DNA from: Alterileibacterium massiliense
GTDB lineage: Bacteria; Bacillota; Clostridia; Peptostreptococcales; Anaerovoracaceae
DNA: 64,000 bases
Assembly: GCF_900104645.1 (NCBI RefSeq)
Contig: NZ_FNWE01000001.1
Coordinates: forward strand, 311,964 to 375,963
Direction of reading: 5' to 3'
Part shown: positions 28,226 through 36,738 of the stretch, piece by piece
Numbering within the stretch: the first letter of the stretch is position 1
How the letters are laid out: each line of letters opens with the position of its first letter
Made by a program: the position numbers and the translations under genes
Notes under the pieces: generated by a model
Database searches by the model: none
Told to the model about the DNA's origin: nothing
The model's input: only the letters and a program-made list of their open reading frames with translations

Positions 28226-28654
28226 TTGAAAGAAATTTATTATAATAAGAAAGACAATATTTATTATAAAAATAACAATATTGATATTATTAAAAAAAAT
28301 AATACTATTAATAATAAATATGATATAGATGATAAAAGAGGTAATAAGTATGAAGAAATAATTCCGAGGAGCATATATTTTGAATGCATATGGATAATAA
28401 GAGATAAAAAAAGGCTTGAAAGGATACTTGCTAGTAATATAGATGAGTATGGAGAGGTTGAAAGAAACGCATATTATAAGCTTGATGCAATACATAGGGC
28501 AATACTAAAAATCCCTGCGGAATATAGGGGCGTAATTTTAAAAAGCATAACATATGGTATGAATAATACGAATATATATATTCATGAAAATACGATAAAA
28601 AAGTATAAGAGGGAATTTATATATAATCTAGCGAAAAATCTAGCATTATATTAA
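28226..28654 (+). CDS. Unknown protein, sigma-region-4/ArpU-like C-terminus
   Basis: Not recognised with certainty. TTG 28226 is the start, with AGGAG six nt upstream. The 142-residue product has an N-terminal about 45 residues dominated by Asn, Lys, Ile, Tyr and Asp (low complexity, very AT-rich DNA) and a C-terminal helical part in which a run of helices ends in IHENTIKKYKREF, reminiscent of the helix-turn-helix of phage ArpU/sigma-70 region 4 regulators. It lies just upstream of an Xer-like recombinase gene and after a terminator. A DNA-binding regulator, perhaps of mobile-element origin, is my best guess. Confidence 0.6.
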   Translation: MKEIYYNKKDNIYYKNNNIDIIKKNNTINNKYDIDDKRGNKYEEIIPRSIYFECIWIIRDKKRLERILASNIDEYGEVERNAYYKLDAIHRAILKIPAEYRGVILKSITYGMNNTNIYIHENTIKKYKREFIYNLAKNLALY

Positions 28655-28774
28655 TTTAAAAAGATTTATGATGTGAGCTTTTATTAGTTTTTCTTGAATA
28701 ATTACGCATTTATGGTATATTTTTAATATAAAAATTTTTATCGTAAAGCGATTTAATTGTCTTAGGAGGGAAGA

Positions 28775-29653
28775 ATGAATGAGTTTATTCAATATTTAAA
28801 AGATGAAAAGAACAAAGCTCCAAATACGATTGTCGCATATGGCAGGGATATAAGGGCATTTGACAGGTTTTTGAAGTCAAGGGAAGTTGGCTTCTTATTG
28901 GACTGCCGTGAGAATGATGCGGTTGCCTATGTTATGGACTTAGACAAAAAGAAAAAATCTGCTTCCACAATAAATAGGAAAATATCTTCGCTAAGACTTT
29001 ACTATGATTTTTACAAGGAGCGTGGAGAAATTGATATTAATCCATTTGATGATATTAAGACAGCAAAGCCTGAGACTAGGGAGATAGAATTTTTAACTGT
29101 GGATGAAATAGAGAAGCTGATTGATTTACCTGATGACTCACATAAAGGATATAGGGATAAGGCATTGCTTGAATTTATGTATGGAACAGGTGCTAGGGTT
29201 ACCGAGGTTGTTAGACTTAGATTTAGCGATATTAATTTTAAGATGAATTTTGTCATGTGTAGCGATGGAACTGAGGAAAAAAGAATTATTCCTATGGGTA
29301 AATATTGCAAAAAAGCTCTCATTGAATATATAGATAAGGCATATAATGCTATCAAAGGTGATATTAGGCTTCCAGATGACTATGTCTTTATTAATTTCAG
29401 AGGTAGCCCGCTCACAAGGCAAGGTATATGGAAGATATTAAAAGAGTATGGCGAAATGATGGATATAAAGGAGAAGATGACGCCACAGATACTAAGAAAT
29501 AGTTTTGCTGTTCATATATTGCAGAATGGAGGAGACTTAAAGACATTGCAGGAACTTATGGGATTTGATGATATTTCAGCAGGAATGGCATATCTATCTG
29601 TAATAAAAGTTAGGGTAAGGGATGTGTATAACAGGTCACACCCCCGTGCTTAA
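28775..29653 (+). CDS. Tyrosine recombinase (XerC/XerD-like) with altered catalytic residues
   Basis: DNA breaking-rejoining protein of the phage integrase family. The 292 residues have the SAM-like N-terminal core-binding domain (FIQYLKDEKNKAPNTIVAYG) and the C-terminal catalytic domain. Arg141 (GTGARVTE), Lys169, Arg241 and the nucleophile Tyr273 are in place. The usual His of the HxxR box is Gln238 (TPQILRNS) and the usual second His/Trp is Phe264 (LMGFDD). Length is that of XerC/D, not of a phage integrase. RBS GGAGGG. It could be the organism's chromosome-dimer recombinase in a divergent form or a specialised relative. No attachment site could be seen. Confidence 0.8.
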   Translation: MNEFIQYLKDEKNKAPNTIVAYGRDIRAFDRFLKSREVGFLLDCRENDAVAYVMDLDKKKKSASTINRKISSLRLYYDFYKERGEIDINPFDDIKTAKPETREIEFLTVDEIEKLIDLPDDSHKGYRDKALLEFMYGTGARVTEVVRLRFSDINFKMNFVMCSDGTEEKRIIPMGKYCKKALIEYIDKAYNAIKGDIRLPDDYVFINFRGSPLTRQGIWKILKEYGEMMDIKEKMTPQILRNSFAVHILQNGGDLKTLQELMGFDDISAGMAYLSVIKVRVRDVYNRSHPRA

Positions 29654-29662
29654 TATTTGTAC

Positions 29663-29691
29663 TTGACTTGTAATGGCACATATGATATTTT
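29663..29691 (+). promoter_or_regulatory. Promoter of rplS
   Basis: -35 TTGACT (29663-29668), 17-nt spacer, -10 TATTTT (29686-29691); an overlapping TATGAT at 29681-29686 is an alternative -10. It leaves a leader of about 70 nt before L19. Confidence 0.5.
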
Positions 29692-29767
29692 TGAATGGTT
29701 ATTACGGGCGGTCCTCTGATAGTAAATATAACATCAAGAGCGTCTTGGAGAGGAAGGAGGAATAACA
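29692..29767 (+). promoter_or_regulatory. Possible L19 autoregulatory leader
   Basis: The untranslated leader of the lone rplS gene includes a hairpin CAAGA/TCTTG with loop GCG (29735-29747) just before the AGGAAGGAGG ribosome binding site. Low-GC Gram-positives are known to have an L19 leader in this position (Rfam L19_leader), but I assign it by position and hairpin only. Confidence 0.4.
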
Positions 29768-30109
29768 ATGAATATATTAGAACAGATTACAGAAGAATAT
29801 AAAAAATCAGATATTCCTGAATTTTCTGTCGGTGACACGGTTAGAGTTCACATCAGAATTATCGAGGGACAGAGAGAGAGAATACAGGTATTTGAAGGAT
29901 ATGTTCTTAAGAAACAGCATGGTGGCATAAATGAGACTTTTACGGTAAGAAGGCTTTCTCAAGGAATCGGAGTTGAAAAGACATTCCCACTTCATTCACC
30001 TAAGATTGAGAAGATTGAGCTGGTAAGCAAGGGTAAGGTTAGAAGAGCGAAGCTCAACTATATGCGTGAAAGAACTGGTAAGGCTGCTAAGATTAAGAAG
30101 GACAAATAA
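29768..30109 (+). CDS. rplS: 50S ribosomal protein L19
   Basis: Large-subunit protein at the 30S-50S interface. The 113 residues include [17 protein letters not shown] and the family signature with [20 protein letters not shown], then KVRRAKLNY and a basic tail. Length is standard. It is expressed alone from its own promoter and closed by a terminator; in many Firmicutes it follows trmD, which is not here. Confidence 0.98.
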   Translation: MNILEQITEEYKKSDIPEFSVGDTVRVHIRIIEGQRERIQVFEGYVLKKQHGGINETFTVRRLSQGIGVEKTFPLHSPKIEKIELVSKGKVRRAKLNYMRERTGKAAKIKKDK

Positions 30110-30138
30110 ATTGTCTTAATAAGTTTTTATGACAATAG

Positions 30139-30178
30139 ATGCATACTAAAGATTATATCTTAGGTATGCATTTTATTT
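30139..30178 (+). terminator. Intrinsic terminator of rplS
   Basis: ATGCATAC (30139-30146) pairs with GTATGCAT (30164-30171); the stem continues inward through an internal mismatch to AAGAT/ATCTT, followed by a T-rich tract TTTTATTT. Confidence 0.75.
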
Positions 30179-30293
30179 ATATTAATAATTTTGCAATTGA
30201 TATAAGTGTAATTAATAAAGTACTGCAAGCACTTAAAGATGATCAAAATAGTAATAAAGATGATTAAAATAATAATTAAAAAGAGGATTTAAA

Positions 30294-31127
30294 ATGGGAA
30301 ATATCAACTGGTATCCGGGGCATATGAAAAAGACAAGGGAGATGATACAGTCAAATCTTAAATTGGTTGATATAATCATAGAAATTTTAGATGCAAGAAT
30401 ACCTAATTCGAGCAAGAATCCCATAATTAATGAGATAACTGCTAATAAAAAGCGTATAATTCTTCTTAATAAGGCGGACTTAGCTGATAAAAGAGAAACC
30501 TACGAGTGGATAAGATTATTTGAAAAAGAAGGATATAAGGCGATAGAAATCGACGCCTTGACTGGTAGAGGAATTGATAAGCTATACAAAATATTAAATG
30601 AATTTCAAGCTGAAAGAGATGAGAAAAAGAGAAATTCAAGGCCATTAAGAATTATGATTCTAGGTGTTCCTAATGTTGGAAAGTCATCACTTATCAACAG
30701 ATTATCAGGAAGAAAAAGTACAAAGACAGGAAATAAACCGGGAATTACAAAGGGCAAACAATGGATTACCCTAGAAAATGGAATGCAATTACTAGATACC
30801 CCCGGAATTTTATGGCCTAAATTTGAAGAGCCAGAGGTGGGACTTAACCTTGCTTTTGCAGGAAGCATCAAAGATGAAATACTTGAAATACAAGATATTG
30901 GACTAGAGCTCATTGGATTTTTGGCTGATAACTATCCTGAAGAATTTATGAATAGATATAAACTTTCAGGGCTATCAGATGACAAGCTTGCTAATATGGA
31001 AGCACTGGCATTAAAAAGAGGATTCATTCTTCCAGGTAAAAGGATTGATTATGAAAGAACTGCAAGAACTGTAATAGATGAATTTAGAGCAGGAAAGATA
31101 GGTAAAATAACGCTTGAAAAGGCGTAA
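30294..31127 (+). CDS. rbgA: Ribosome biogenesis GTPase RbgA (YlqF)
   Basis: Circularly permuted GTPase required for maturation of the 50S subunit. The motif order proves the permutation: G4 NKAD (59-62) comes before G1 GVPNVGKSS (124-132) and G3 DTPGI. The N-terminus INWYPGHMKKT is the family hallmark. The 277 residues are of normal length. Ribosome binding site AGAGGA. In Bacillus and many Clostridia rbgA is next to rnhB and rplS, as here. Confidence 0.97.
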   Translation: MGNINWYPGHMKKTREMIQSNLKLVDIIIEILDARIPNSSKNPIINEITANKKRIILLNKADLADKRETYEWIRLFEKEGYKAIEIDALTGRGIDKLYKILNEFQAERDEKKRNSRPLRIMILGVPNVGKSSLINRLSGRKSTKTGNKPGITKGKQWITLENGMQLLDTPGILWPKFEEPEVGLNLAFAGSIKDEILEIQDIGLELIGFLADNYPEEFMNRYKLSGLSDDKLANMEALALKRGFILPGKRIDYERTARTVIDEFRAGKIGKITLEKA

Positions 31128-31135
31128 GTTTAAAA

Positions 31136-31159
31136 GATATGACTAAAGATATGACTAAA
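31136..31159 (+). repeat. Tandem 12-nt duplication at the rnhB start
   Basis: GATATGACTAAA occurs twice head to tail (31136-31147, 31148-31159), giving two in-frame ATG starts four codons apart, neither with a good ribosome binding site. Confidence 0.8.
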
Positions 31160-32392
31160 GAAGAAAGAATAATAAAACAAAAAGAAAAATGGAATGAGAT
31201 GCGTTCTCATGAAATAGAGCTTCACAATAAGGGATTTAAAAGCATAGCTGGAATTGATGAAGTCGGTAGGGGGCCCTTGGCAGGTCCTGTTGTTGCCGCT
31301 TGCGTAATTCTCCCCCTTGATTGCGAAATACTAGGCATAGATGACTCTAAAAAATTATCTGATAAAAAAAGGAGAGAGATAGTAGAAGAAATTAAAGAAA
31401 AAGCGATCGCAATTGGAATCGGCTCAGCTACAAATGTAGAAATCGATGATATAAATATATTAAATGCTACAAAGCTTGCGATGAAAAGAGCCGTAGATAA
31501 AGTACAAAATAAGATTGATATAGATATATTATTAATAGATGCTATAAGGCTTAATGATGTCGATATAAGTCAGGAATCAATCATAAAGGGAGATGAAAAA
31601 TCCGCAACAATTGCTGCTGCTTCAATTGTAGCAAAGGTAGCCAGAGATGATTATATGATAAAAATGGAAAATCTATACTCAGGTTATAATTTTGCAAGCA
31701 ATAAAGGATATGGAACAAAGGCTCATTATGAGGGAATTTCGAAAATAGGAATCAGCCCAATTCATAGAAAGACATTCTTAAAAACTCTGAATAAAAACAT
31801 AGATAAGATTAAAAAAAATGAAAAGTTTTATGCAGTAAAAAAAGGTAGACAAATTGGTATTTACAAAAGCTGGGACGATTGCAAGAAAGAGGTAGATGGA
31901 TTTAAAGGGGCAGAATTTAAAAGCTTTTCTTCGCTAGATGATGCTAAAGCGTATCTTTCTGAAAAAGATAATTATCAAAAAGGATATATAGCATATGTCG
32001 ACGGCAGTTATGATGATAAAAATAAAACTTATTCAGGTGGCGTCGTAATCATTAAAGATGGCAAGATCTTAAAGCAAATTTCAAAAAAATATGATGATGA
32101 AGGTGAAAGCAAGTTAAGAAATGTAGCAGGTGAAATTGCAGGAGCAAGGCTTGCTATTGATTTTGCAATCGAAAATAATTTTGATGAAATCACAATCTAT
32201 CATGACTATATGGGCATTGGTAAGTGGGCTTGCGATGAATGGAAGGCTAACCTGCCTTTAACTAAGGATTACAAAGAATTTATTAAAGAGTCAAGAAAAA
32301 AAATAGAAATTAAATTTGTAAAGGTAAAGGGCCATTCTGGGAATAAATACAATGAAATGGCTGATAAACTAGCGAGAGATGTGCTGAAATAA
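31139..32392 (+). CDS. rnhB: Fusion of RNase HII, hybrid-binding domain and RNase HI
   Basis: A single 417-residue frame with three parts. Residues about 30-216 are RNase HII: Asp40 and Glu41 (DEVGRGPLAGP), Asp134 and GDEKSATIAAASIVAKV. Residues about 228-275 match the RNA/DNA hybrid-binding (viroplasmin-like) domain, KFYAVKKGRQIGIYKSW and the later GAEFKSFSS. Residues about 280-417 are RNase HI with a full catalytic set: Asp288 (YVDGSY), Glu332, Asp356, His399 and Asp409. RNase HII cuts at single ribonucleotides and RNase HI at longer RNA stretches, so one protein may cover both tasks. Ordinary RNase HII is about 200-260 residues. It lies 11 nt after rbgA. No stop or frame change interrupts it. 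Confidence 0.93.
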   Translation: MTKDMTKEERIIKQKEKWNEMRSHEIELHNKGFKSIAGIDEVGRGPLAGPVVAACVILPLDCEILGIDDSKKLSDKKRREIVEEIKEKAIAIGIGSATNVEIDDINILNATKLAMKRAVDKVQNKIDIDILLIDAIRLNDVDISQESIIKGDEKSATIAAASIVAKVARDDYMIKMENLYSGYNFASNKGYGTKAHYEGISKIGISPIHRKTFLKTLNKNIDKIKKNEKFYAVKKGRQIGIYKSWDDCKKEVDGFKGAEFKSFSSLDDAKAYLSEKDNYQKGYIAYVDGSYDDKNKTYSGGVVIIKDGKILKQISKKYDDEGESKLRNVAGEIAGARLAIDFAIENNFDEITIYHDYMGIGKWACDEWKANLPLTKDYKEFIKESRKKIEIKFVKVKGHSGNKYNEMADKLARDVLK

Positions 32393-32403
32393 GATGGGTC
32401 ATA

Positions 32404-32412
32404 TGATATAAT
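32404..32412 (+). promoter_or_regulatory. Extended -10 promoter directly before folD
   Basis: TGATATAAT is a perfect extended -10 (TGnTATAAT); a partial -35 CTGAAA (32384-32389) is 17 nt upstream. The start codon of folD begins 9 nt after its end, so the transcript would have almost no leader. Confidence 0.55.
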
Positions 32413-32420
32413 TGACAATC

Positions 32421-33293
32421 ATGAAAAAAGAAATAAGCGGAATTCCCATCAGGGAAAAAATAGAAAATAATTTAACTAACGAGATTGAAAATCTCAAAGA
32501 GAAAGAAATTGTGCCGAAATTAGCAACCATAAGAGTGGGGGCAGATTCGGGGCAAATTTTTTATGAAAAAGCTATAACTAAAAGGTCGGAAAAATATGGA
32601 ATTTCATGTGATAATTTCATATTTGAAGAAGGTATAATGGAAAATGAAGTTGAAGGACTGATAATTAGACTAAATGAAGATGAAAACATTCATGGAATTA
32701 TCATTCTCATGCCTTTACCTAGGTACCTTGATCAAAAGAAGTTATCCAATATGATAAATCCAGATAAGGATATTGATGCGATAACAGATGTCTCATATTC
32801 TAAATTATTAAGTGCAGAGGATAAGGGGAATACTTTTTTCGCTTGCACTGCAGAGGCTTGCATGGAAATTCTTTATAATTCATCAGAAGAGGTCAAAGGG
32901 AAAAAGGTTACTATCTTTGGTAGAAGCCTACGTGTAGGAAAACCTCTCGCCTTAATGATGATGAATGATAATGCAACTATAACAGTTTGCCATACAAAAA
33001 CTAAAGAAGAAGATGCGATTTTGGCGGCAAAAAATGCGGACATTGTTGTACTTGCAACTGGTAATACTGGTGGATATGACAGAAGATATTTCAGAGATGG
33101 GCAGATTGTCATAGATGTTGGAACGGGCAAGGGAAAGGATGGCAAGATTGCTGGAGATTTAGATTTAGAAGATGTTTTAAGTGCAGGAATTGATATAAGT
33201 TACACACCTGTGCCTGGGGGAGTAGGAGCGGTTACAACAACCCTTCTCCTTAGAAATGTTGTCAAAGCTGCAAAGATGAAATTTCCTAGATAA
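32421..33293 (+). CDS. folD: Methylenetetrahydrofolate dehydrogenase/cyclohydrolase
   Basis: Bifunctional one-carbon enzyme interconverting 5,10-methylene-, methenyl- and 10-formyl-THF. The 290 residues include the catalytic Tyr and Lys region (SGQIFYEKAITKRSEKYGI), the DKDIDAITD segment (usually DKDVDG), the GRSLRVGKPLA nucleotide loop and PVPGGVGAVTTTLLLRN. ATG 32421 is preferred to TTG 32412, which is the last base of the -10. No Shine-Dalgarno sequence is visible. Together with glyA and folC downstream it marks a folate-metabolism stretch. Confidence 0.95.
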   Translation: MKKEISGIPIREKIENNLTNEIENLKEKEIVPKLATIRVGADSGQIFYEKAITKRSEKYGISCDNFIFEEGIMENEVEGLIIRLNEDENIHGIIILMPLPRYLDQKKLSNMINPDKDIDAITDVSYSKLLSAEDKGNTFFACTAEACMEILYNSSEEVKGKKVTIFGRSLRVGKPLALMMMNDNATITVCHTKTKEEDAILAAKNADIVVLATGNTGGYDRRYFRDGQIVIDVGTGKGKDGKIAGDLDLEDVLSAGIDISYTPVPGGVGAVTTTLLLRNVVKAAKMKFPR

Positions 33294-33320
33294 AAAATTT
33301 TTATAGTGAGGTAATATGTA

Positions 33321-33998
33321 ATGCCTGCAAGTAGAATGACTATAACAGATATAAGCTTCGAGGACATCAGAAAAGAACTGGTTTTTGATAAGAAATTGCA
33401 AGAGGAAATTGATGATATAAATCTTACATATAGATCTGCGATAAAAGAAGTTACGACAAAGCTTGAAATTTTAAGTGATAATTTTGAAATGCAGAACGAA
33501 TATATGCCAATTCATCATATTGAATCTAGGCTCAAGACTATAGATAGCCTTGTCAAGAAAGCAGAAAGGTATGGTATACCAGACCCACTAAAGAATCTTC
33601 CTAGGGTTAGGGCGGAAGTCTATGACATCGCGGGAGTCAGGGTAATATGCAATTATAGACGAGATATTTATGCGATTTCTAGGTTATTATTAAAGCAGTC
33701 TGATGTAAACCTAATAAGGGTTAAGGACTACTGCGAGAATCCCAAAAATACTGGTTATAGAAGCCTTCATGTTGTTATTTCAATACCGGTATTTTTGGTA
33801 AAGGAAAGGATTCATGTGCCTGTTGAATTACAATTTAGAAGCATAGCAATGGATACATGGGCCACCCTTGAACACGAATTAAGATATAAGAATAATGGCG
33901 AATTGACCGAAGATATTAAGGACAATTTAAAGCGATGTGCTGATATGCTCGCAAACATTGATAAGCAGATGGAAGAGATTAGAAAGCAGGTATTGTAA
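33321..33998 (+). CDS. relQ: Small alarmone synthetase (RelQ/YjbM type)
   Basis: (p)ppGpp synthetase with a RelA/SpoT synthetase domain and no hydrolase, TGS or ACT domain. The 225 residues contain the synthetase features HHIESRLKTIDSL, the RVRAEVYDIAGVRVIC strand, the KDYCENPKNTGYRSLH motif and VELQFRSIAMDTWATLEHEL. The length and the C-terminal helix fit RelQ rather than RelP. It sits between folD and valS and is probably co-transcribed with valS; the physiological link between amino-acid charging and alarmones is suggestive only. Confidence 0.93.
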   Translation: MPASRMTITDISFEDIRKELVFDKKLQEEIDDINLTYRSAIKEVTTKLEILSDNFEMQNEYMPIHHIESRLKTIDSLVKKAERYGIPDPLKNLPRVRAEVYDIAGVRVICNYRRDIYAISRLLLKQSDVNLIRVKDYCENPKNTGYRSLHVVISIPVFLVKERIHVPVELQFRSIAMDTWATLEHELRYKNNGELTEDIKDNLKRCADMLANIDKQMEEIRKQVL

Positions 33999-33999
33999 A

Positions 34000-36738
34000 A
34001 TGGGTGCTGAAACGGGTAATGCAGAAATGAAAAATAATGAGAAAAATACAGAAAATAATAGTGATGAAATGAGTAATAATCTTAATAAAAATTACAATCC
34101 AAAGGATTTTGAAGATAGAATTTATAGAAAATGGGAAGAGAATGGTGCCTTTAATGCAGAGGTGGATAGGGATAAAAAACCTTTTTGCATAGTAATGCCC
34201 CCTCCAAATATAACTGGACAACTTCACATGGGTCACGCTCTCGATCATACTCTGCAGGATACCCTAGTAAGGTGGAAACGAATGGAGGGATATAGTACGC
34301 TTTGGGTACCAGGAAGCGATCATGCAAGTATTGCAACCGAGGTAAAGGTTAATAATAAGCTAAAGGAAGAAACTGGCAAGGATAAAAAAGACATTGGTAG
34401 AGATGCCTTTTTAAAAAGGGCTTGGGAGTGGAAAGAAGAATATGGAGGCAAGATTACCGAGCAGTGTAGAAAGCTTGGAGATTCCTGCGACTGGAGAAGA
34501 GAAAGATTTACAATGGATGAGGGGTGTAATAATGCTGTTAAAACATTCTTCATTGAGCTTTATAATAAAGGACAGATATATCGAGGAAATAGGCTTGTTA
34601 ACTGGTGCCCATGCTGTGAGACAACCCTTTCGGATGCAGAGGTTCTCCACGAGGACAAGGCAGGAAAATATTGGTATTTTAGATATTTTTCAGAAGACGG
34701 TGGTGATGGAATAGTTGTAGCTACATCTAGACCTGAGACTATGTTTGGTGATGTTGCGATTGCTGTAAATCCGGAAGATGAAAGATATAAGCATTTGGTT
34801 GGGAAAAATGTAATTTTACCAATTGTTGGACGAAAAATTCCTGTTATTGAAGATCCATACCCTGATATGGAAAAAGGAACAGGTGCGGTTAAAATAACTC
34901 CTGCTCACGACTTTAATGATTTTGAAGTTGGGAAAAGACATAATCTTGAAGTTCTTAATTGTATAGATAAAGAAGCTAAGATGACAGCTCTTGCCGGTAA
35001 ATACGAGGGTATGGATAGGTATGAATGTCGAAAGGCGTGGGTTAAGGAGCTTTCAAGCAATGGATTTCTTGTAAAGACAGAAGATGTTGTAATTCCGGTT
35101 GGAGAATGTTATAGGTGTAATACAACTGTAGAACCTATGATTTCCGACCAGTGGTTTGTAAAGATGGAGGAACTTGCAAAACCTGCAATAGAGGCAGCTA
35201 AATCCGGCAAGTTAAAGCATGTTCCTGAAAGATTTGAAAAAACATATTTGCACTGGCTTTCAGATATTCACGACTGGTGCATTTCAAGACAGCTTTGGTG
35301 GGGTCATAGGATACCGGCATATTACTGCAAAGACTGCGGGGAGATTATAGTATCAAAAGATGAACCAAAGAAATGTCCAAAATGTGGCAGTCAAAATATA
35401 TATCAAGATGATGATGTGCTTGACACATGGTTCAGCTCTGCCCTTTGGCCTTTTTCTACCCTTGGCTGGCCTGAAAAAACAAAGGAGCTTGATTATTTCT
35501 ATCCAAATAGTGTTATAGTTACAGGTTATGACATTCTATTCTTCTGGGTAATAAGGATGGTATTTTCTGGCTGTGAAATTATGAAAGAACCACCCTTTGA
35601 ATATATTTTTCTACATGGTCTTGTCAGAGATGAAGAAGGCAGAAAGATGAGTAAATCCCTTGGAAATGGAATAGATCCTCTTGAGATAATAGATGAGGTT
35701 GGAGCGGACGCTTTGAGGTTTATGCTCTCTTCAGGAATAACACCGGGAAATGATATGAGATTTATAAGAAACAAGCTCGAGGCATCAAGAAATTTTGCAA
35801 ATAAACTTTGGAATGCCTCAAGATTTACAATTATGAATCTCAAAGATGATAAGGGTGAATTTTTGCCAATGGCAAGTTCACAAACTGTCATATATCAAGA
35901 TGAAGATAAGTGGATGCTCTCGCTTATTAATGATGGAATCAAGGTAATAACTGAACACCTAGGTAAATTTGAGTTAAGCATAGCAGGTCAGAAAATCTAT
36001 GATTTGATTTGGAATGAATACTGCGACTGGTATATTGAACTTGTAAAGAGAAGATTATATGGAAATGATGAGAAAGATAAGTTAAGTGCAAGATATGTAT
36101 TACAAAAATCTTTAAAGACGCTACTCAAATTATTACACCCATTTATGCCATTTATAACCGAGGAAATATGGGGATATTTGCCTAAGGAAGAAGCAGAGAA
36201 AGATCTACTTATAAGTGAAGCATGGCCTAAGCATAAAAAGCTTAACTTTGATGAATCTCGTGAAAAAATAGAGATGGCAAAAGATATTATCAAGGTAATT
36301 AGGAATATTAGAGCAGAAGCTGATACTCCGCCTTCAAGAAGTCTTAGCCTTATAATCGTAAGCGATAAAAAAGCAAAGGAGATAGAAGCGTCATCAGGAT
36401 ATATTAAAAGCCTTGCAAATGTAAGCAAGATAGAGATAATTCAGGATAAGTCAAAGGCACCAAGAGATGTTATGAGCGGGATTGTCGATGGGGCTGAAAT
36501 ATTGATTCCTATGGAAGATTTGATTGACTTTGAAGCGGAAATTCTTAGACTTCAAGCTGAAAAGAAGAGGCTTATAAAAGAAGTGGATAGAGTTAATAAG
36601 AAGCTATCGAATAAGAACTTCGTAGATAAGGCACCTCAAAAAATAGTTGATGAGGAGAGAGCAAAGGGAGAAAAGTATGAGGAGATGCTCGAAAAGGTTA
36701 TAGATAGATTGAAATCTATGAGCGAGGCTAATAACTAA
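34000..36738 (+). CDS. valS: Valyl-tRNA synthetase
   Basis: Class I aminoacyl-tRNA synthetase that charges tRNA-Val and edits threonine. I place the start at ATG 34000, two nt after relQ, rather than at an upstream ATG inside relQ; ATG 34027 is also possible. The 912-residue product has the HIGH box HMGH (76-79) in PPNITGQLHMGHAL, the editing domain (ATSRPETMFGDVAIAV), the KMSKS box (RKMSKSLGN), a zinc-type CxxC pair and a C-terminal coiled coil (about 840-905). No T-box leader is visible since it follows relQ directly. Confidence 0.96.
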   Translation: MGAETGNAEMKNNEKNTENNSDEMSNNLNKNYNPKDFEDRIYRKWEENGAFNAEVDRDKKPFCIVMPPPNITGQLHMGHALDHTLQDTLVRWKRMEGYSTLWVPGSDHASIATEVKVNNKLKEETGKDKKDIGRDAFLKRAWEWKEEYGGKITEQCRKLGDSCDWRRERFTMDEGCNNAVKTFFIELYNKGQIYRGNRLVNWCPCCETTLSDAEVLHEDKAGKYWYFRYFSEDGGDGIVVATSRPETMFGDVAIAVNPEDERYKHLVGKNVILPIVGRKIPVIEDPYPDMEKGTGAVKITPAHDFNDFEVGKRHNLEVLNCIDKEAKMTALAGKYEGMDRYECRKAWVKELSSNGFLVKTEDVVIPVGECYRCNTTVEPMISDQWFVKMEELAKPAIEAAKSGKLKHVPERFEKTYLHWLSDIHDWCISRQLWWGHRIPAYYCKDCGEIIVSKDEPKKCPKCGSQNIYQDDDVLDTWFSSALWPFSTLGWPEKTKELDYFYPNSVIVTGYDILFFWVIRMVFSGCEIMKEPPFEYIFLHGLVRDEEGRKMSKSLGNGIDPLEIIDEVGADALRFMLSSGITPGNDMRFIRNKLEASRNFANKLWNASRFTIMNLKDDKGEFLPMASSQTVIYQDEDKWMLSLINDGIKVITEHLGKFELSIAGQKIYDLIWNEYCDWYIELVKRRLYGNDEKDKLSARYVLQKSLKTLLKLLHPFMPFITEEIWGYLPKEEAEKDLLISEAWPKHKKLNFDESREKIEMAKDIIKVIRNIRAEADTPPSRSLSLIIVSDKKAKEIEASSGYIKSLANVSKIEIIQDKSKAPRDVMSGIVDGAEILIPMEDLIDFEAEILRLQAEKKRLIKEVDRVNKKLSNKNFVDKAPQKIVDEERAKGEKYEEMLEKVIDRLKSMSEANN

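Noticed and set aside
28193..29653. Prophage or integrated element around the recombinase
   Set aside because: Neighbouring genes are housekeeping, the recombinase has XerC/D size, and no att-like direct repeats or tRNA target were seen.
35526..36428. Minus-strand frames of 121 and 143 codons opposite valS
   Set aside because: Antisense to a conserved synthetase; no independent support.
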